Part shown: in pieces, positions 27,300 through 36,509 of the stretch
How the letters are laid out: each line of letters opens with the position of its first letter
Position numbering within the stretch: the first letter of the stretch is position 1
NCBI GenBank assembly: GCA_029948415.1
Contig: JAJIZT010000001.1
Location: forward strand, 243,030 to 307,029
DNA: 64,000 nucleotides
Direction: 5' to 3'
Source: Cenarchaeum symbiont of Oopsacas minuta
GTDB taxonomy: Archaea; Thermoproteota; Nitrososphaeria; Nitrososphaerales; Nitrosopumilaceae
The notes under the pieces: generated by a model
Told to the model about the DNA's origin: nothing
The model's database searches: none
Seen by the model: only the letters and a program-made list of their open reading frames with translations
Translations under genes and position numbers: made by a program

Positions 27300-27594
27300 T
27301 GTGATTGCCGTTTTTGAGCCAATCTACCTGCGGCAGTGTAAAACGCCATACGATATCTCCACGTTCGTCTTTTTTAAAATCCCATGGAGCTATAATCACA
27401 ATGTCATTATCGCGTATCCAAATGCGGCGTTTTAATTTTCCACGTATTCTTCCTCTTCGTGTAATACCATCTGTACATTTTACTAGAACCTGATCACTAC
27501 CTAAAAGCTTGATTACGCGTCCTAAAAGCTCGCCTTCTTCGGGAAGCCGAATCTCTTTTAACGCACTTTCATTGAGTACTTTTCTTTTTCCCAT
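27283..27594 (-). CDS. Translation initiation factor aIF1A
   Basis: S1/OB-fold factor that binds the ribosomal A site and promotes initiator tRNA loading. 103 residues with the VIKLLGSDQVLVKCTDG strand pair and the RGKLKRRIWIRDNDIVIIAPWD core that are diagnostic for eIF1A/aIF1A. It leads the aIF1A-RIO1-KH-top6B-top6A leftward gene chain. Confidence 0.96.
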   Translation of the reverse strand: MGKRKVLNESALKEIRLPEEGELLGRVIKLLGSDQVLVKCTDGITRRGRIRGKLKRRIWIRDNDIVIIAPWDFKKDERGDIVWRFTLPQVDWLKNGNHIARDF

Positions 27595-27634
27595 AAATAA
27601 CAGGTAGATTTTTTGTATATAACTGTGATGCTTG

Positions 27635-27934
27635 TTATTTGAAAACTATGAGAAATGGTACACCGTTTATAGTTTTGATGCCTTGTTCTACACCGATTCC
27701 GATCTTGACTGCCGTAGATATAGTTTCTTTTCCTACCATGTTGATTATTGTGGATTCTCGTAAAAGATTTTCTGCTTCGGATTTATTAATTATTTTTTCA
27801 CCGTAATAATTTTTGCTAATATTTATCACATGTTCTTTATCACTTACATTACATCCAAGCAGATCGGCATCGCATATATTTAACATTGCACTGCCTTGAT
27901 GGTTTACAACTTTAATAGAAAATTTTACATTCAT
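27635..27934 (-). CDS. DUF424 family protein
   Basis: A 99-residue protein starting MNVKFSIKVV, with the archaeal DUF424 features of LGCNV and the FYGEKI-like NYYGEKI segment before a helix. The function is not established; the family is archaeal and often lies among translation genes. Here the ATG overlaps the aIF2beta stop (4 nt) and aIF1A follows after 40 nt. Confidence 0.8.
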   Translation of the reverse strand: MNVKFSIKVVNHQGSAMLNICDADLLGCNVSDKEHVINISKNYYGEKIINKSEAENLLRESTIINMVGKETISTAVKIGIGVEQGIKTINGVPFLIVFK

Positions 27935-28353
27935 GTGTATTTGCCTTTCATTGTAGATTTTGCACCACACGCTTCACAAATAAGAAAAGATATTCTATTT
28001 TCTTTTTCTATTTTTGTATCGGGGCTTCCACATACGGGGCATTTTACATAATCTTCTATGTATATGTTGAACAGTCTAGTAAAATCGTCGGGATCGCGTT
28101 TTCCTATAAACATGGCCTTTTCTCCTAATAATTGTGCAGGCACTGCAAATTCTTTTGATAGATATTGTAGTATCTTGTCTGGTTCGCGTCTCAAAATTTT
28201 TGGATATTCTGAAAAATTACGCAAGAATGTTTTTTGTCCTTCCCATGCAACGTCAACTGGAGGAATTTCAAAACGTATGGAGTTTTTTGTACTGCCATCG
28301 GAGATCTTGTCACTTATTCGTTTTAACAGTTTTTCATATTCAGATTTAACCAT
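27931..28353 (-). CDS. Translation initiation factor aIF2 subunit beta
   Basis: Subunit of the heterotrimeric factor that brings Met-tRNAi to the ribosome. 140 residues: N-terminal helix, the FRNFSEYPKIL-type alpha/beta core (KTFLRNF...ILRREP), and a C-terminal zinc ribbon CPVC...CEAC. First gene of the leftward translation operon. Confidence 0.95.
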   Translation of the reverse strand: MVKSEYEKLLKRISDKISDGSTKNSIRFEIPPVDVAWEGQKTFLRNFSEYPKILRREPDKILQYLSKEFAVPAQLLGEKAMFIGKRDPDDFTRLFNIYIEDYVKCPVCGSPDTKIEKENRISFLICEACGAKSTMKGKYT

Positions 28354-28535
28354 GCATTATCCACATATGTGTACAATATATGAATTAACATGCGATCTAA
28401 ATTACCTAGAGAAAAAATATATCAATTATCATATATGGATTACAAAACGATCTTGATTTAGGATAAAATAAAATAAAATAAAATATAGTACATATGAGAC
28501 TTGAATAAAAAATATGGCTTTAAAAAATAAAAATT

Positions 28536-28679
28536 TTATGGTTTGCCTATACGGAAGACGTTGGTGTTGCAAACAGGACATTTGCCTTTTACCGCTGGAC
28601 GACCGTTTTTCAGCTTTGTCTCCTCTGGATCCATTATCTCTTGTTTTTTTCTGCATTTAACGCAGTATGCTTCTGTCAT
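28536..28679 (-). CDS. Small zinc-ribbon protein (47 aa, DUF5679-like)
   Basis: Begins MTEAYCVKCRKK and has two CxxC pairs (residues 6/9 and 34/37) around a KNGRPAVKGKCP turn, matching the short zinc-ribbon proteins abundant in thaumarchaea. Probable nucleic-acid or protein-binding module; function unknown. The gap 28354-28535 upstream of aIF2beta holds no gene, only an A/T tract with four copies of TAAAA near 28458-28480. Confidence 0.8.
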   Translation of the reverse strand: MTEAYCVKCRKKQEIMDPEETKLKNGRPAVKGKCPVCNTNVFRIGKP

Positions 28680-28830
28680 GACAAATGCATGATAATGGCT
28701 CTATTTAGTTAATTACTGTAAACAATTTTTAACTATACGATGTATACTCGAGGAATTAATTTTGGAAAAATTACGGTATTTTGAACTAAATTACACCATC
28801 AGTTATAATGTACACTATAGAACAGCTATC

Positions 28831-29319
28831 ATGGCCTCTAAAAAAGGAATAATAATGACCGCAGTAATTTTGGGAGCAATTACAGCGACTAGTTTTTTAA
28901 TATGGATACTTCCATCAGGTAGCACTATTGCCATTTCAGATTATGGCGCATATCTTGATCGTGTACAACAGATAAACAGTGGTGTGACAGATGTGGTGGA
29001 TAATAATTTCCAAATGCTCATATCTGGAACGCTTGATGCTGATGAATATATTGATTCTGCAAAAGCTTCTTCCACACAACTGCGTTCGGAGATGATACAG
29101 ATTATGCAAGTTGGCATACCCGAGCAGTGGGGAGAGAGCTATCAAAAACAGATAGATTTGATAATGCGATCAGTAGAATACATACGTGAGACGATAGCAG
29201 CTGCTGAGAGGATTAACAAAGGAGAAAATGCAGATGATGCCATCGAGGCAGCATATATGGTGCGCGAACATGTAGATGAGATGGCATTAGAGATAGATTC
29301 CATGCGCCCAGACGCCTAG
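28831..29319 (+). CDS. Membrane-anchored extracytoplasmic helical protein, unknown function
   Basis: 162 residues from the ATG at 28831 (MASKKGIIMTAV). One N-terminal transmembrane segment (about residues 7-26) is followed by an acidic all-helical domain with no cysteines, in which long amphipathic helices recall four-helix sensor domains. No catalytic motif is seen. An upstream in-frame TTG at 28762 would add 23 unconvincing residues. Precedes the DUF373 gene by about 70 nt. Confidence 0.7.
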   Translation: MASKKGIIMTAVILGAITATSFLIWILPSGSTIAISDYGAYLDRVQQINSGVTDVVDNNFQMLISGTLDADEYIDSAKASSTQLRSEMIQIMQVGIPEQWGESYQKQIDLIMRSVEYIRETIAAAERINKGENADDAIEAAYMVREHVDEMALEIDSMRPDA

Positions 29320-29390
29320 ACATAAAACAATTAGGTAAGCATTAAAAGGCTATTTTGTATATTATTACAGTATTGCAAAGAGAGACTACA

Positions 29391-30491
29391 GTGGAGACAA
29401 AGACAGAATTGGCCAAGCTTTTGGTCATATGTGTTGACAGAGATAACGATGTGGGAGAAAAAACTGGACTTGCAACTCCGGTTGTGGGACGTAATGCATG
29501 CATTGAGGCTGCGCAAAAATTAGCTCTTGAAGATCCAGAAGATGCAGATTCAAACGCAATATTTTCTGCGATAAAAACATACGAAGATCTGATCAGCAGA
29601 GGATATACAGTACAGGTAATTGTAGTAGCTGGTGTTGAACACAGAGGAGTTCAAGCTGACGAAAAGATTGTTTCTGAGATAAAATCTGTTCTTAAAACAT
29701 ACAATGCTGGAGGTGCCATAATTGTATCAGATGGTGAAGATGACGAGTCGGTAATCCCTATCATACAGAACGTTCTCCCAATAGTATCTGTACAACGTGT
29801 GGTAATGAAAGTAAGTCGTACGGTAGAATATTCATACGCTGTATTTGCAAAATATGTAAAAATGTTAGCATATGATTCTAAATATTCAAAGTTTTTTTTG
29901 GGTGTTCCAGGAATGTTATTGTTGATAGGTGGTATTGCAACTGCATTTGGATATACTGCAGAAATTTTTGCCGTACTAGTAAGTATACTTGGAGCTGCGT
30001 TTGTCATACGAGCTTTTGATATAGACAAAGCGTGGACCAGCTGGACAAAACCTTCGCCGTCAGGATTTATACGATTATTTACTGTAATAGCTGGCATTGT
30101 ATTAATTATCTCTTCATTTGGTGCTGGATTATCAGTTGCAAACTTGTCTGAGATCTCTGCACCATCAGATATTCTTGCTAACGGTGTCATCGTGGGAGAG
30201 TTTCTATCTGGAGCTTTGCCCATAATGTGGGTTGGATTGGGAACATTATTTGCTGGAACTTTGCTTAGTAATTGGCTTGGTGGAGTACAGAGACAGATAA
30301 ACGACTCTCTTCGAATAATTGCCCTAGCTGCGCTATATCCGACATTGGCACAGTTTGCACATATTTTGATTACCAATGATAGCACACTTACGTTAGTATT
30401 GCCGTTGGTGGCAGGTCTGACAGCTACAGTGATCGCCGCTATCGTCCTCTTCAAGCGGTACCGAAGCCCTCGTACACATATAGATATGTAG
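29391..30491 (+). CDS. DUF373 family membrane protein
   Basis: 366 residues. The N-terminal 150 residues form an alpha/beta domain (LLVICVDRDNDVGEKTG, VVGRNACIEAA, VVAGVEHRGVQADEKI) typical of DUF373, followed by about six transmembrane helices. The family is archaeal and of unknown function. GTG at 29391 is chosen because a TATATT box lies about 30 nt upstream. Confidence 0.85.
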   Translation: METKTELAKLLVICVDRDNDVGEKTGLATPVVGRNACIEAAQKLALEDPEDADSNAIFSAIKTYEDLISRGYTVQVIVVAGVEHRGVQADEKIVSEIKSVLKTYNAGGAIIVSDGEDDESVIPIIQNVLPIVSVQRVVMKVSRTVEYSYAVFAKYVKMLAYDSKYSKFFLGVPGMLLLIGGIATAFGYTAEIFAVLVSILGAAFVIRAFDIDKAWTSWTKPSPSGFIRLFTVIAGIVLIISSFGAGLSVANLSEISAPSDILANGVIVGEFLSGALPIMWVGLGTLFAGTLLSNWLGGVQRQINDSLRIIALAALYPTLAQFAHILITNDSTLTLVLPLVAGLTATVIAAIVLFKRYRSPRTHIDM

Positions 30492-30534
30492 ACTTTTCCC
30501 ATCTGTTAAATAAACGTCAAAAGAGTCATTTTTG

Positions 30535-31275
30535 ATGGAGTCGGCAGACTTTAACTCGAGTGGCTCAAATTCGTTAGTGCCAAAGCATGTGGGATTTATT
30601 TTAGATGGTAACCGCAGATGGATGAAGAGTAAAAACCTCTTGGGCATTGAACACAAGATCGGGGCAGACAAGGTGGAAAAATTGATTGATTGGTCATATG
30701 AGCTTGATATAAAGGCGATTACCTTGTATGTACTCTCTACTGAAAATCTCGTGCGCAACTGTGACTATCTTGAAGATCTATTCAAACTGATGGAAGAGAG
30801 ACTTGAGCGATTATATTCTGATCCAAATCTTCACAAGAGAAAAATGCGTATAACTGCCATAGGTGATACAACTCTTTTACCTGATAAAATACAAAAAATG
30901 TTTGTAAAGTTAGATAAAGCAACAACAGATTATGATGGACAGTATGTCAATTTTGCTGTAGCATATGGTGGACGCCATGAAATTGTGCATGCAGTAAAAA
31001 AACTATGTGGTAAAATAAAAGATGGTCATATTTCAATTGAAGATATTGACGAAAAAGCTATAGAATCTTGCTTGTACACTTCAAACTTACCAAATCCACA
31101 ACCAGATCTGATAATTCGAACTGCTGGAGAAAAAAGACTCAGCGGATTTTTGCTGTGGCAATGCGCATATAGCGAGCTGATCTTTTTAGATATGCTGTGG
31201 CCAGAGTTTGAAAAAAAGAATCTAGTTGAATCGATTAAAATGTATCAAAGTAGAGGGAGGAGATTTGGAAAATGA
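30535..31275 (+). CDS. uppS: cis-Prenyltransferase (polyprenyl diphosphate synthase)
   Basis: Makes long-chain polyprenyl diphosphate, the precursor of the dolichol-type carrier for archaeal N-glycosylation. Motifs: HVGFILDGNRRWMK with the catalytic Asp, TLYVLSTEN, NFAVAYGGRHEI, and the C-terminal DLIIRTAGEKRLSGFLLWQ with SELIFLD. 246 residues from ATG 30535; a TTG sits directly before it. Overlaps the NUDIX gene by 4 nt. Confidence 0.95.
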   Translation: MESADFNSSGSNSLVPKHVGFILDGNRRWMKSKNLLGIEHKIGADKVEKLIDWSYELDIKAITLYVLSTENLVRNCDYLEDLFKLMEERLERLYSDPNLHKRKMRITAIGDTTLLPDKIQKMFVKLDKATTDYDGQYVNFAVAYGGRHEIVHAVKKLCGKIKDGHISIEDIDEKAIESCLYTSNLPNPQPDLIIRTAGEKRLSGFLLWQCAYSELIFLDMLWPEFEKKNLVESIKMYQSRGRRFGK

Positions 31276-31694
31276 AACAGATCAAACAAACTTCTGCTGG
31301 TGCTGTCATATACAGAGATCTGCTAGATGGAAGAGAATATCTACTATTGAGGTATCTTGGTGGGCACTGGGATTTTGTAAAAGGCAAGATCGAGACAGGC
31401 GAAACACTCAAAGATACAGTCATTAGAGAAACACAAGAAGAGACTGGAATATGTGATCTTGTCCTTATGGATGGATTTGAGGATGAGATATACTATCGAT
31501 TCAAACACGAGGGTACATTGATAGAAAAACGCGTCGTATTTTATCTTGCAAACACCAAAACCAAAAAAATAGTGATATCTGATGAACACCTAGATTACGC
31601 ATGGATGGGAATGGATGATGCCCTGAATAGACTCACATATGATAACGCACGCTTTGTTTTGTACCGTGCTAACAAGAAATTATCCTCTATTTAG
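31272..31694 (+). CDS. NUDIX hydrolase (diadenosine tetraphosphatase-like)
   Basis: 140-residue pyrophosphohydrolase. The complete Nudix box is seen: GKIETGETLKDTVIRETQEE followed by TGI. The short size and the GHWDFVKGK entry resemble Ap4A hydrolases, which clear alarmone-like dinucleotides; substrate is not proven. ATGA overlap with uppS; convergent with pyrF, overlapping by 15 nt. Confidence 0.9.
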   Translation: MKQIKQTSAGAVIYRDLLDGREYLLLRYLGGHWDFVKGKIETGETLKDTVIRETQEETGICDLVLMDGFEDEIYYRFKHEGTLIEKRVVFYLANTKTKKIVISDEHLDYAWMGMDDALNRLTYDNARFVLYRANKKLSSI

Positions 31695-32408
31695 AATAAT
31701 TTTAGCTTTTTTTACGGGGTTTGATGAATTTATGATACTTCTACCAGTTATGATGTATTTTGTCCCAGATTTGAGAGCTTTTTGAGGATCACCACCTTGA
31801 ACTCCAACTCCAGGAGAGTATATGGCAACACGCGGAAATTTTTTCTTGCAATTGCTGATTATTTTTGGATATGTGGCACCTACTATAATACCGTCTACTT
31901 TTGCATATGCGGCCCAGTTTAGAAACAGCTCATACAGCTGCTTGTTCCCTTTTACGGGAGTCTCATACGCCTCTTTGGCTTCAGGCGCGCTCATGTGGCA
32001 CAATGATATTACACCCATGTGGCGACGATGTGCTTGCAATGTTAGTGTGGCAAGTGCTTTTTTACCCATTATTGGATTTGCAATCACTGCATCAAAACCC
32101 ATCTTCTCTAGACAGTCTAGAGCGACTGTGTTTGTATTCCCAATGTCGTTTAGCTTTATGTCTGCAATACAAGTCACACCAAATCTGTGCGCAGCAGAGT
32201 TTATCGCTATAATTTCAGATGGATTTATGCTCAAGAGCAGATGAAAATTTATTTTTATGGCGCATATGTGATCTTTGACCAATTTGATCGTATTTTGGAT
32301 CTTTGATTTTATTGCCCTAGTACCAACAGTATAATCACACGCAAGAATGAGACAATCGTGCAACTCGGAAGCTGCAGTAATTCTAGTTTTGAAGCTGGCT
32401 GTGGTCAA
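31680..32408 (-). CDS. pyrF: Orotidine 5'-phosphate decarboxylase
   Basis: Last step of UMP synthesis. The 242-residue TIM-barrel shows the catalytic DIKLNDIGNT motif (Asp-Lys-Asp) and the C-terminal YSPGVGVQGGDP and IITGRSI phosphate-binding strands. The start is a TTG at 32408 lying within the 3' end of the upstream gene (26-nt overlap). Confidence 0.92.
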   Translation of the reverse strand: MTTASFKTRITAASELHDCLILACDYTVGTRAIKSKIQNTIKLVKDHICAIKINFHLLLSINPSEIIAINSAAHRFGVTCIADIKLNDIGNTNTVALDCLEKMGFDAVIANPIMGKKALATLTLQAHRRHMGVISLCHMSAPEAKEAYETPVKGNKQLYELFLNWAAYAKVDGIIVGATYPKIISNCKKKFPRVAIYSPGVGVQGGDPQKALKSGTKYIITGRSIINSSNPVKKAKIILNRG

Positions 32409-33075
32409 CTAATGGGTGCATCTCTTTTAACTTTATTATTTTGATGTATGTATATCCATGTCCGTCTGGATTTTCTACAAACTCGGGCATCTTGCCATTG
32501 TTTAATGAATATCTTAGGAATGGCATATTTGGTTTTTTATCCATCTGTACATACAAAAAGTACGATGGACCATCCTCGTTGAAATTCATAAACAGACCAA
32601 TGAGCCATTTTTTATTATGTGGAAACGCAAAGAGTGGGAACGGAACTTCGTCTAATCCATAGCTCAGTTTTGCTAGGCTTGCCATATCTTCGAGCCTTAC
32701 TGGATGATATCTTGTACCTTCACCATTACCATCTTTTAGTATGTTTGGCATATCTCTTATCTTTATTATCGGAGAATACAACTTGCTATTGTCATTGGTA
32801 TTTTCAACCACTCCTGTATCCTCTTTACCAAATTTGAAGCCATAACACAGATAGTGTCCAGAATCATCGTTTGGTGTATAGTATATGACTGGTCTTTCTT
32901 TTAGCAGATCAATTTGCACAGAGAGAACCTTTGTACCCTCATGATCGTGCAAAAATGATACTCTTGGCATACGTTCTAGCGCACATACAAGACGAGAAAA
33001 TTCCAACTTTGATTCAACTTGTATGTATTTTGGATGAGAAGTTGATTCCACAAAACGTGTATAAAATGAAACCAA
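32383..33075 (-). CDS. Hypothetical protein co-transcribed with pyrF
   Basis: 230 residues, mixed alpha/beta, no membrane segment, no cysteine cluster. Aromatic- and proline-rich stretches (PFPLFAFPHNKKWL) suggest a compact globular protein. I do not recognise it. Its 3' end overlaps pyrF by 26 nt, so it may be translationally coupled with pyrimidine synthesis, but no enzymatic role can be read from it. Confidence 0.7.
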   Translation of the reverse strand: MVSFYTRFVESTSHPKYIQVESKLEFSRLVCALERMPRVSFLHDHEGTKVLSVQIDLLKERPVIYYTPNDDSGHYLCYGFKFGKEDTGVVENTNDNSKLYSPIIKIRDMPNILKDGNGEGTRYHPVRLEDMASLAKLSYGLDEVPFPLFAFPHNKKWLIGLFMNFNEDGPSYFLYVQMDKKPNMPFLRYSLNNGKMPEFVENPDGHGYTYIKIIKLKEMHPLVDHSQLQN

Positions 33076-33127
33076 ATAAACCTAACCCATGCGTAACTAG
33101 GACTATATATCTAGAACCATTACATCT

Positions 33128-34135
33128 CTATAATGTATCACGTCTGTCAACAATATCGATAGAGGATGGACCTGTGCCTACAAGTGTAACAGGCACGCGT
33201 AGTTTTTCTTCTATATTCTCTATGAAATTTTTTACACTCTGTGGCATACTTGCATAGTCATTAATGTGTGCACACTCGGGAAAGAGTACATCCATCTTTG
33301 TTATGGCTATCTGCGTGGCTCCATTTAACATGACTGCGCGCTTTGCTAGATCAAAATTAAACTCTGCTGCGCGCCTAGCTCTACCAGTTACCGTGCCAAA
33401 TTCACCCCATCGACGCTTGCTAATCTCTTCCTCACTCAACTCACCTTCTAGGGGACCAGTACCTACCCTAGTTACGTATGATTTGAAGATGACCATTACT
33501 TCATCAACCCTAGTAGGTCCGATACCTACATCGGCACATATTCCAGAGGCAGTCACGTCCTTTGATGTAACATATGGATAGGTACCATGCCACAGTGAAA
33601 GAAACGTTCCCTGTGTCCCTTCTACAAGAACATTCTCATTTTTGTCAAGAGATTTGTTTATTCTTGCAGGCACATCGATTATGTATTTTTTCAGTGGTTC
33701 AAACTGTTCTGCCATCTTTAAAACTCTCATGGCTCGTGCCGCATTAGCAGGACCTGTTCCTGAACCAGTACTACCTATCTTTTCTTTTAGTTGCCCTTGG
33801 GTATCTTTAGATTTATGGACATCTTCTATAATGCCACAGTTGGCATCAATGTACGTTCTATCTTCTGCTCCAATACTTGCAATCTCTTTAAAAAGTACGT
33901 CTGGATCTACAACTACCCCAGGCCCTATCATTATATCTGATGATTTGTTTAGAAAACCGCTTGGGAGCATTCTTACCTTGAATGTTCTCCCTTCGTGTTT
34001 TATCGTGTGTCCTGCATTGGGCCCTGCTCCACCACGTACTACTATATGTGGAGAATCTGCCAATACCAAATGGGATATAATTTTGCCTTTTCCTTCGTCT
34101 CCAAAAAATCCCCCAACTACAACTGTTGTCGGCAC
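33128..34135 (-). CDS. purA: Adenylosuccinate synthetase
   Basis: GTP-dependent first step from IMP to AMP. GFFGDEGKGK near the N-terminus is the P-loop signature; VRGGAGPNAGHT, GPGVVVDP and GSTGSGTGPA follow. At 335 residues it is the short archaeal form. Starts with GTG at 34135. Confidence 0.95.
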   Translation of the reverse strand: MPTTVVVGGFFGDEGKGKIISHLVLADSPHIVVRGGAGPNAGHTIKHEGRTFKVRMLPSGFLNKSSDIMIGPGVVVDPDVLFKEIASIGAEDRTYIDANCGIIEDVHKSKDTQGQLKEKIGSTGSGTGPANAARAMRVLKMAEQFEPLKKYIIDVPARINKSLDKNENVLVEGTQGTFLSLWHGTYPYVTSKDVTASGICADVGIGPTRVDEVMVIFKSYVTRVGTGPLEGELSEEEISKRRWGEFGTVTGRARRAAEFNFDLAKRAVMLNGATQIAITKMDVLFPECAHINDYASMPQSVKNFIENIEEKLRVPVTLVGTGPSSIDIVDRRDTL

Positions 34136-34207
34136 AAAGTTCGTGTGTAGCGTGCAATATTTTAAGATAAGGGAACGTTTAATCGCTTACCTTATGTGGC
34201 AGTATGT

Positions 34208-34669
34208 ATGACAGAGGAAAATTATGCTGGAAACATCATTGTAGCCTTGGCAAATTTGCCAGATTTTCTGCGTAAACCAATGCTCAAAAAACGCTTAATT
34301 GAATTTTATACACTAGATCAAGCAGAAAAAGACAGCATTGTGAACAATGCTCTTAAAGCTGGATCTGATATTCCATTTGAAAATTTTGCAAAACTCTTTG
34401 AAACGTGGTTACGCGTAATGGCAGAATTGCCTAGAGAACATCAAATTGAGCTTTTTGGTGCATATACGATAAAGGCAGCAGCAAATCTACAACATCTTGC
34501 AAAATTTCATCTAGATGGTCTAATGGAGATTTTTCTCTCTCTACCAGATGATACAAAAGCAGTCATTGCATCTTCTGTATCTAGCGCCATCGAACGTATT
34601 GGAGAAGATGAGAAAAGAAAAATTCTACTTGTAATTCCAGATAGTGCAAAAAAATATCTTAAACTTTAG
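34208..34669 (+). CDS. Small helical protein, unknown function
   Basis: About 153 residues (MTEENYAGNII), entirely helical in appearance with repeated amphipathic segments. No motif known to me. An in-frame GTG at 34196 adds four residues and is about equally possible. Convergent with the YggX-like gene, overlapping by 4 nt. Confidence 0.7.
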   Translation: MTEENYAGNIIVALANLPDFLRKPMLKKRLIEFYTLDQAEKDSIVNNALKAGSDIPFENFAKLFETWLRVMAELPREHQIELFGAYTIKAAANLQHLAKFHLDGLMEIFLSLPDDTKAVIASSVSSAIERIGEDEKRKILLVIPDSAKKYLKL

Positions 34670-34935
34670 GCATCTGGATTGCGGTTATCTTTATCGATAA
34701 AGTCGGGAACGTTGCCATCAGGATCTAGCACACCAACAAATATCTTCTCTTGTTTTTTGAGTACTTTGCGGTGATCTGCCATGGACATGTCGAGTCTCAT
34801 CTCATTCATTACCATCACACGATATTCCATCCATTCTGCCCAACATTTCATACAACACGGATATGAATTAGCCCTATGATCTAATTCCTGATCATCTGAT
34901 ATTTCGGCTTTACATTTTGTACATATTCTAGGCAA
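34666..34935 (-). CDS. YggX-like (Fe2+-trafficking family) zinc-motif protein
   Basis: 89 residues. The central CWAEWMEYRVMVMNEMRLDM...HRKVLKKQ segment closely resembles YggX-type oxidative damage protection proteins. It carries an additional N-terminal CxxC (CTKC) and CCMKC, so a metal-binding site is likely. Role in iron handling or protection of iron-sulfur clusters is inferred from family resemblance. Confidence 0.65.
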   Translation of the reverse strand: MPRICTKCKAEISDDQELDHRANSYPCCMKCWAEWMEYRVMVMNEMRLDMSMADHRKVLKKQEKIFVGVLDPDGNVPDFIDKDNRNPDA

Positions 34936-35009
34936 TATATGAGAGTTAAATTATGCACTAAAATATCTTTTTGCAACAAATCTAATACTAGCTCTACTTT
35001 ATACTGTGT

Positions 35010-35219
35010 GTGCTAATAAAATGCCCTAAATGCAAAAAAAATGCCGAGTTGGATCAGAATTTTTCCAGCGTCAAATGTAGCTTTTGCAGTTTAAAGATAA
35101 GTTATGGTGAATACGTAAGAATGATCGCACACGAGGATCCAGCATATTCGGATATACTAGGCGATTATACTGGAACCACACAGGGACAGACTGCTGGAAC
35201 TTTGGATGATTGGGATTAG
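35010..35219 (+). CDS. Small zinc-ribbon protein with acidic tail
   Basis: 69 residues, GTG start. An N-terminal zinc ribbon (CPKC...CSFC, residues 5-8 and 23-26) is followed by an acidic tail ending DDWD. Function unknown. The stretch 35220-35389 after it holds no gene but includes a 16-bp palindrome. Confidence 0.7.
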   Translation: MLIKCPKCKKNAELDQNFSSVKCSFCSLKISYGEYVRMIAHEDPAYSDILGDYTGTTQGQTAGTLDDWD

Positions 35220-35343
35220 ATAAAATCCGCAATAATGATGGCATCACGTATGAGCGTAGACTTCAACGAGTTTTGTTTAATTTTAACTTGACCTATTCAT
35301 ATCATATCATATACGGAAGAATAATGAATTTTATCACAAAGAC

Positions 35344-35359
35344 AACATGACGTCATGTT
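35344..35359. promoter_or_regulatory. 16-bp perfect palindrome overlapping the promoter of the next gene
   Basis: AACATGACGTCATGTT is its own reverse complement and abuts the TTAAAATAATT box 22-32 nt before the ATG at 35390. A dimeric repressor bound here would block TBP/TFB, so it is a good operator candidate. Confidence 0.6.
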
Positions 35360-35389
35360 AAAATAATTCTCAAAATATCGTCCATCATA

Positions 35390-36025
35390 ATGGAATATCT
35401 TTTAGAGAACATATTAAATATGATCGGATTCCTAGTGGGAATAAGCGTTGGACTCGTGTCATTTTTCGGATACAAAAACACAGGCAGTCCAGTTCTCTTT
35501 CGTATGTCAATAGCGTTTTTGTCAATTGGCATAGGATTTTTTATAATTTGGATGGGATATCTTTTCAAAGATCTATTGTTGCATCAAGATCATATTGATA
35601 GATCTGTGCAGACACTTGGAATTGCAGTACAAACAATCGGATATTTTTTTATAGCATTCTCTCATGGAATAAAGTTATTTTTTCCAAAAAATCGTGCACT
35701 TCGTTCCGTTGCTGCATTTCCACTATTGATATCAGGAACGCATATAGAACATGTGCTACGTTCGGTCTCGTTCATATTCTTAGTATATGGAGCTATAGAA
35801 ACTATACTCTCATATGCAAATACGAAAAAAAAGAGTGTATTTTTTGTAGCTGGCGGACTTACAATGCTAGCGTTTGGAGAGTTTATCGCGTGGTATTCAG
35901 TTCTCTTTCCAGAATCATCTCTTTACAACATCTCAGTACTAATCAAGATTGCAGGTCTAATATCCCTCTTTATACCAGTAGGTCGTGTCTCTCTTCGTAG
36001 GGTAAGCATGAATAAATCTGGTTAG
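35390..36025 (+). CDS. Polytopic membrane protein, unknown function
   Basis: 211 residues with about six to seven predicted transmembrane helices, starting with a short amphipathic segment (MEYLLENILN). No transporter signature or catalytic motif is visible. It stands alone behind the palindrome at 35344-35359. Confidence 0.75.
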   Translation: MEYLLENILNMIGFLVGISVGLVSFFGYKNTGSPVLFRMSIAFLSIGIGFFIIWMGYLFKDLLLHQDHIDRSVQTLGIAVQTIGYFFIAFSHGIKLFFPKNRALRSVAAFPLLISGTHIEHVLRSVSFIFLVYGAIETILSYANTKKKSVFFVAGGLTMLAFGEFIAWYSVLFPESSLYNISVLIKIAGLISLFIPVGRVSLRRVSMNKSG

Positions 36026-36110
36026 GCACACACGTCAAATTTTTTTATCTTTTTTGTATATTTGATATTATCCTATAATACACATTCAAAGACCACACAT
36101 ATTGTATATA

Positions 36111-36398
36111 ATGACAGAGCATAGATCCCAGATGCGAGTAGTGGGGGATATTTTGTTTACTGCACGCGATCAGATGCAAGATGAACATGGCGTGGGAGTT
36201 ACGCTACTTGTAAGACGTGCAAACATACCATATACACGCATATCTAGAATACTTTATACGTTAGTTTCGCAAGGACTGCTTGAACAGACTGACTCGGGAG
36301 GCGCGTGTAGATACAAAGTAAGTGGAATAGGTAAAGAATTTCTAGTTGAATATCAAAAATTTAACAGCTTTGCTGAAGACTATGGAATGGCCATTTAA
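36111..36398 (+). CDS. Winged-helix DNA-binding protein
   Basis: 95 residues, MTEHRSQM start just after the TATATA box. The RRANIPYTRISRILYTLVSQGLLEQ segment is a recognition-helix-plus-wing pattern. It is clearly a paralogue of the gene at 40875-41153, sharing length, the S-R-L/I-S-x-L helix and the aromatic EYQKF..FAEDYG ending. Likely a small transcription regulator. Confidence 0.85.
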   Translation: MTEHRSQMRVVGDILFTARDQMQDEHGVGVTLLVRRANIPYTRISRILYTLVSQGLLEQTDSGGACRYKVSGIGKEFLVEYQKFNSFAEDYGMAI

Positions 36399-36480
36399 AA
36401 TCCGTCATCTATAAAATCATCCTCAAATTCGTTTCCTTCTTGCTGTTCAGAGTCTAATTCCATATATACCTCTGAACGGT

Positions 36481-36486
36481 TTTATA
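36481..36486 (+). promoter_or_regulatory. TATA-like box for the Sua5 gene
   Basis: TTTATA centred about 26 nt before the GTG at 36510, supporting a leaderless transcript from that codon. Confidence 0.55.
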
Positions 36487-36509
36487 TTAAAACTATATGC
36501 GTTGTTTGT

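Noticed and set aside
28458-28480. Run of TAAAA repeats as a possible CRISPR or regulatory repeat
   Set aside because: Simple A/T-rich microsatellite of four units, no spacers.
29651-30502. 283-aa reverse open frame opposite the DUF373 gene
   Set aside because: Exact antisense of a convincing gene; composition is that of a shadow frame and shows no family motif.
36395-36463. 22-aa acidic reverse ORF (MELDSEQQEGNEFEDD)
   Set aside because: Too short to support, and lies in the promoter region of the Sua5 gene; could be real but no evidence beyond a start and a stop.
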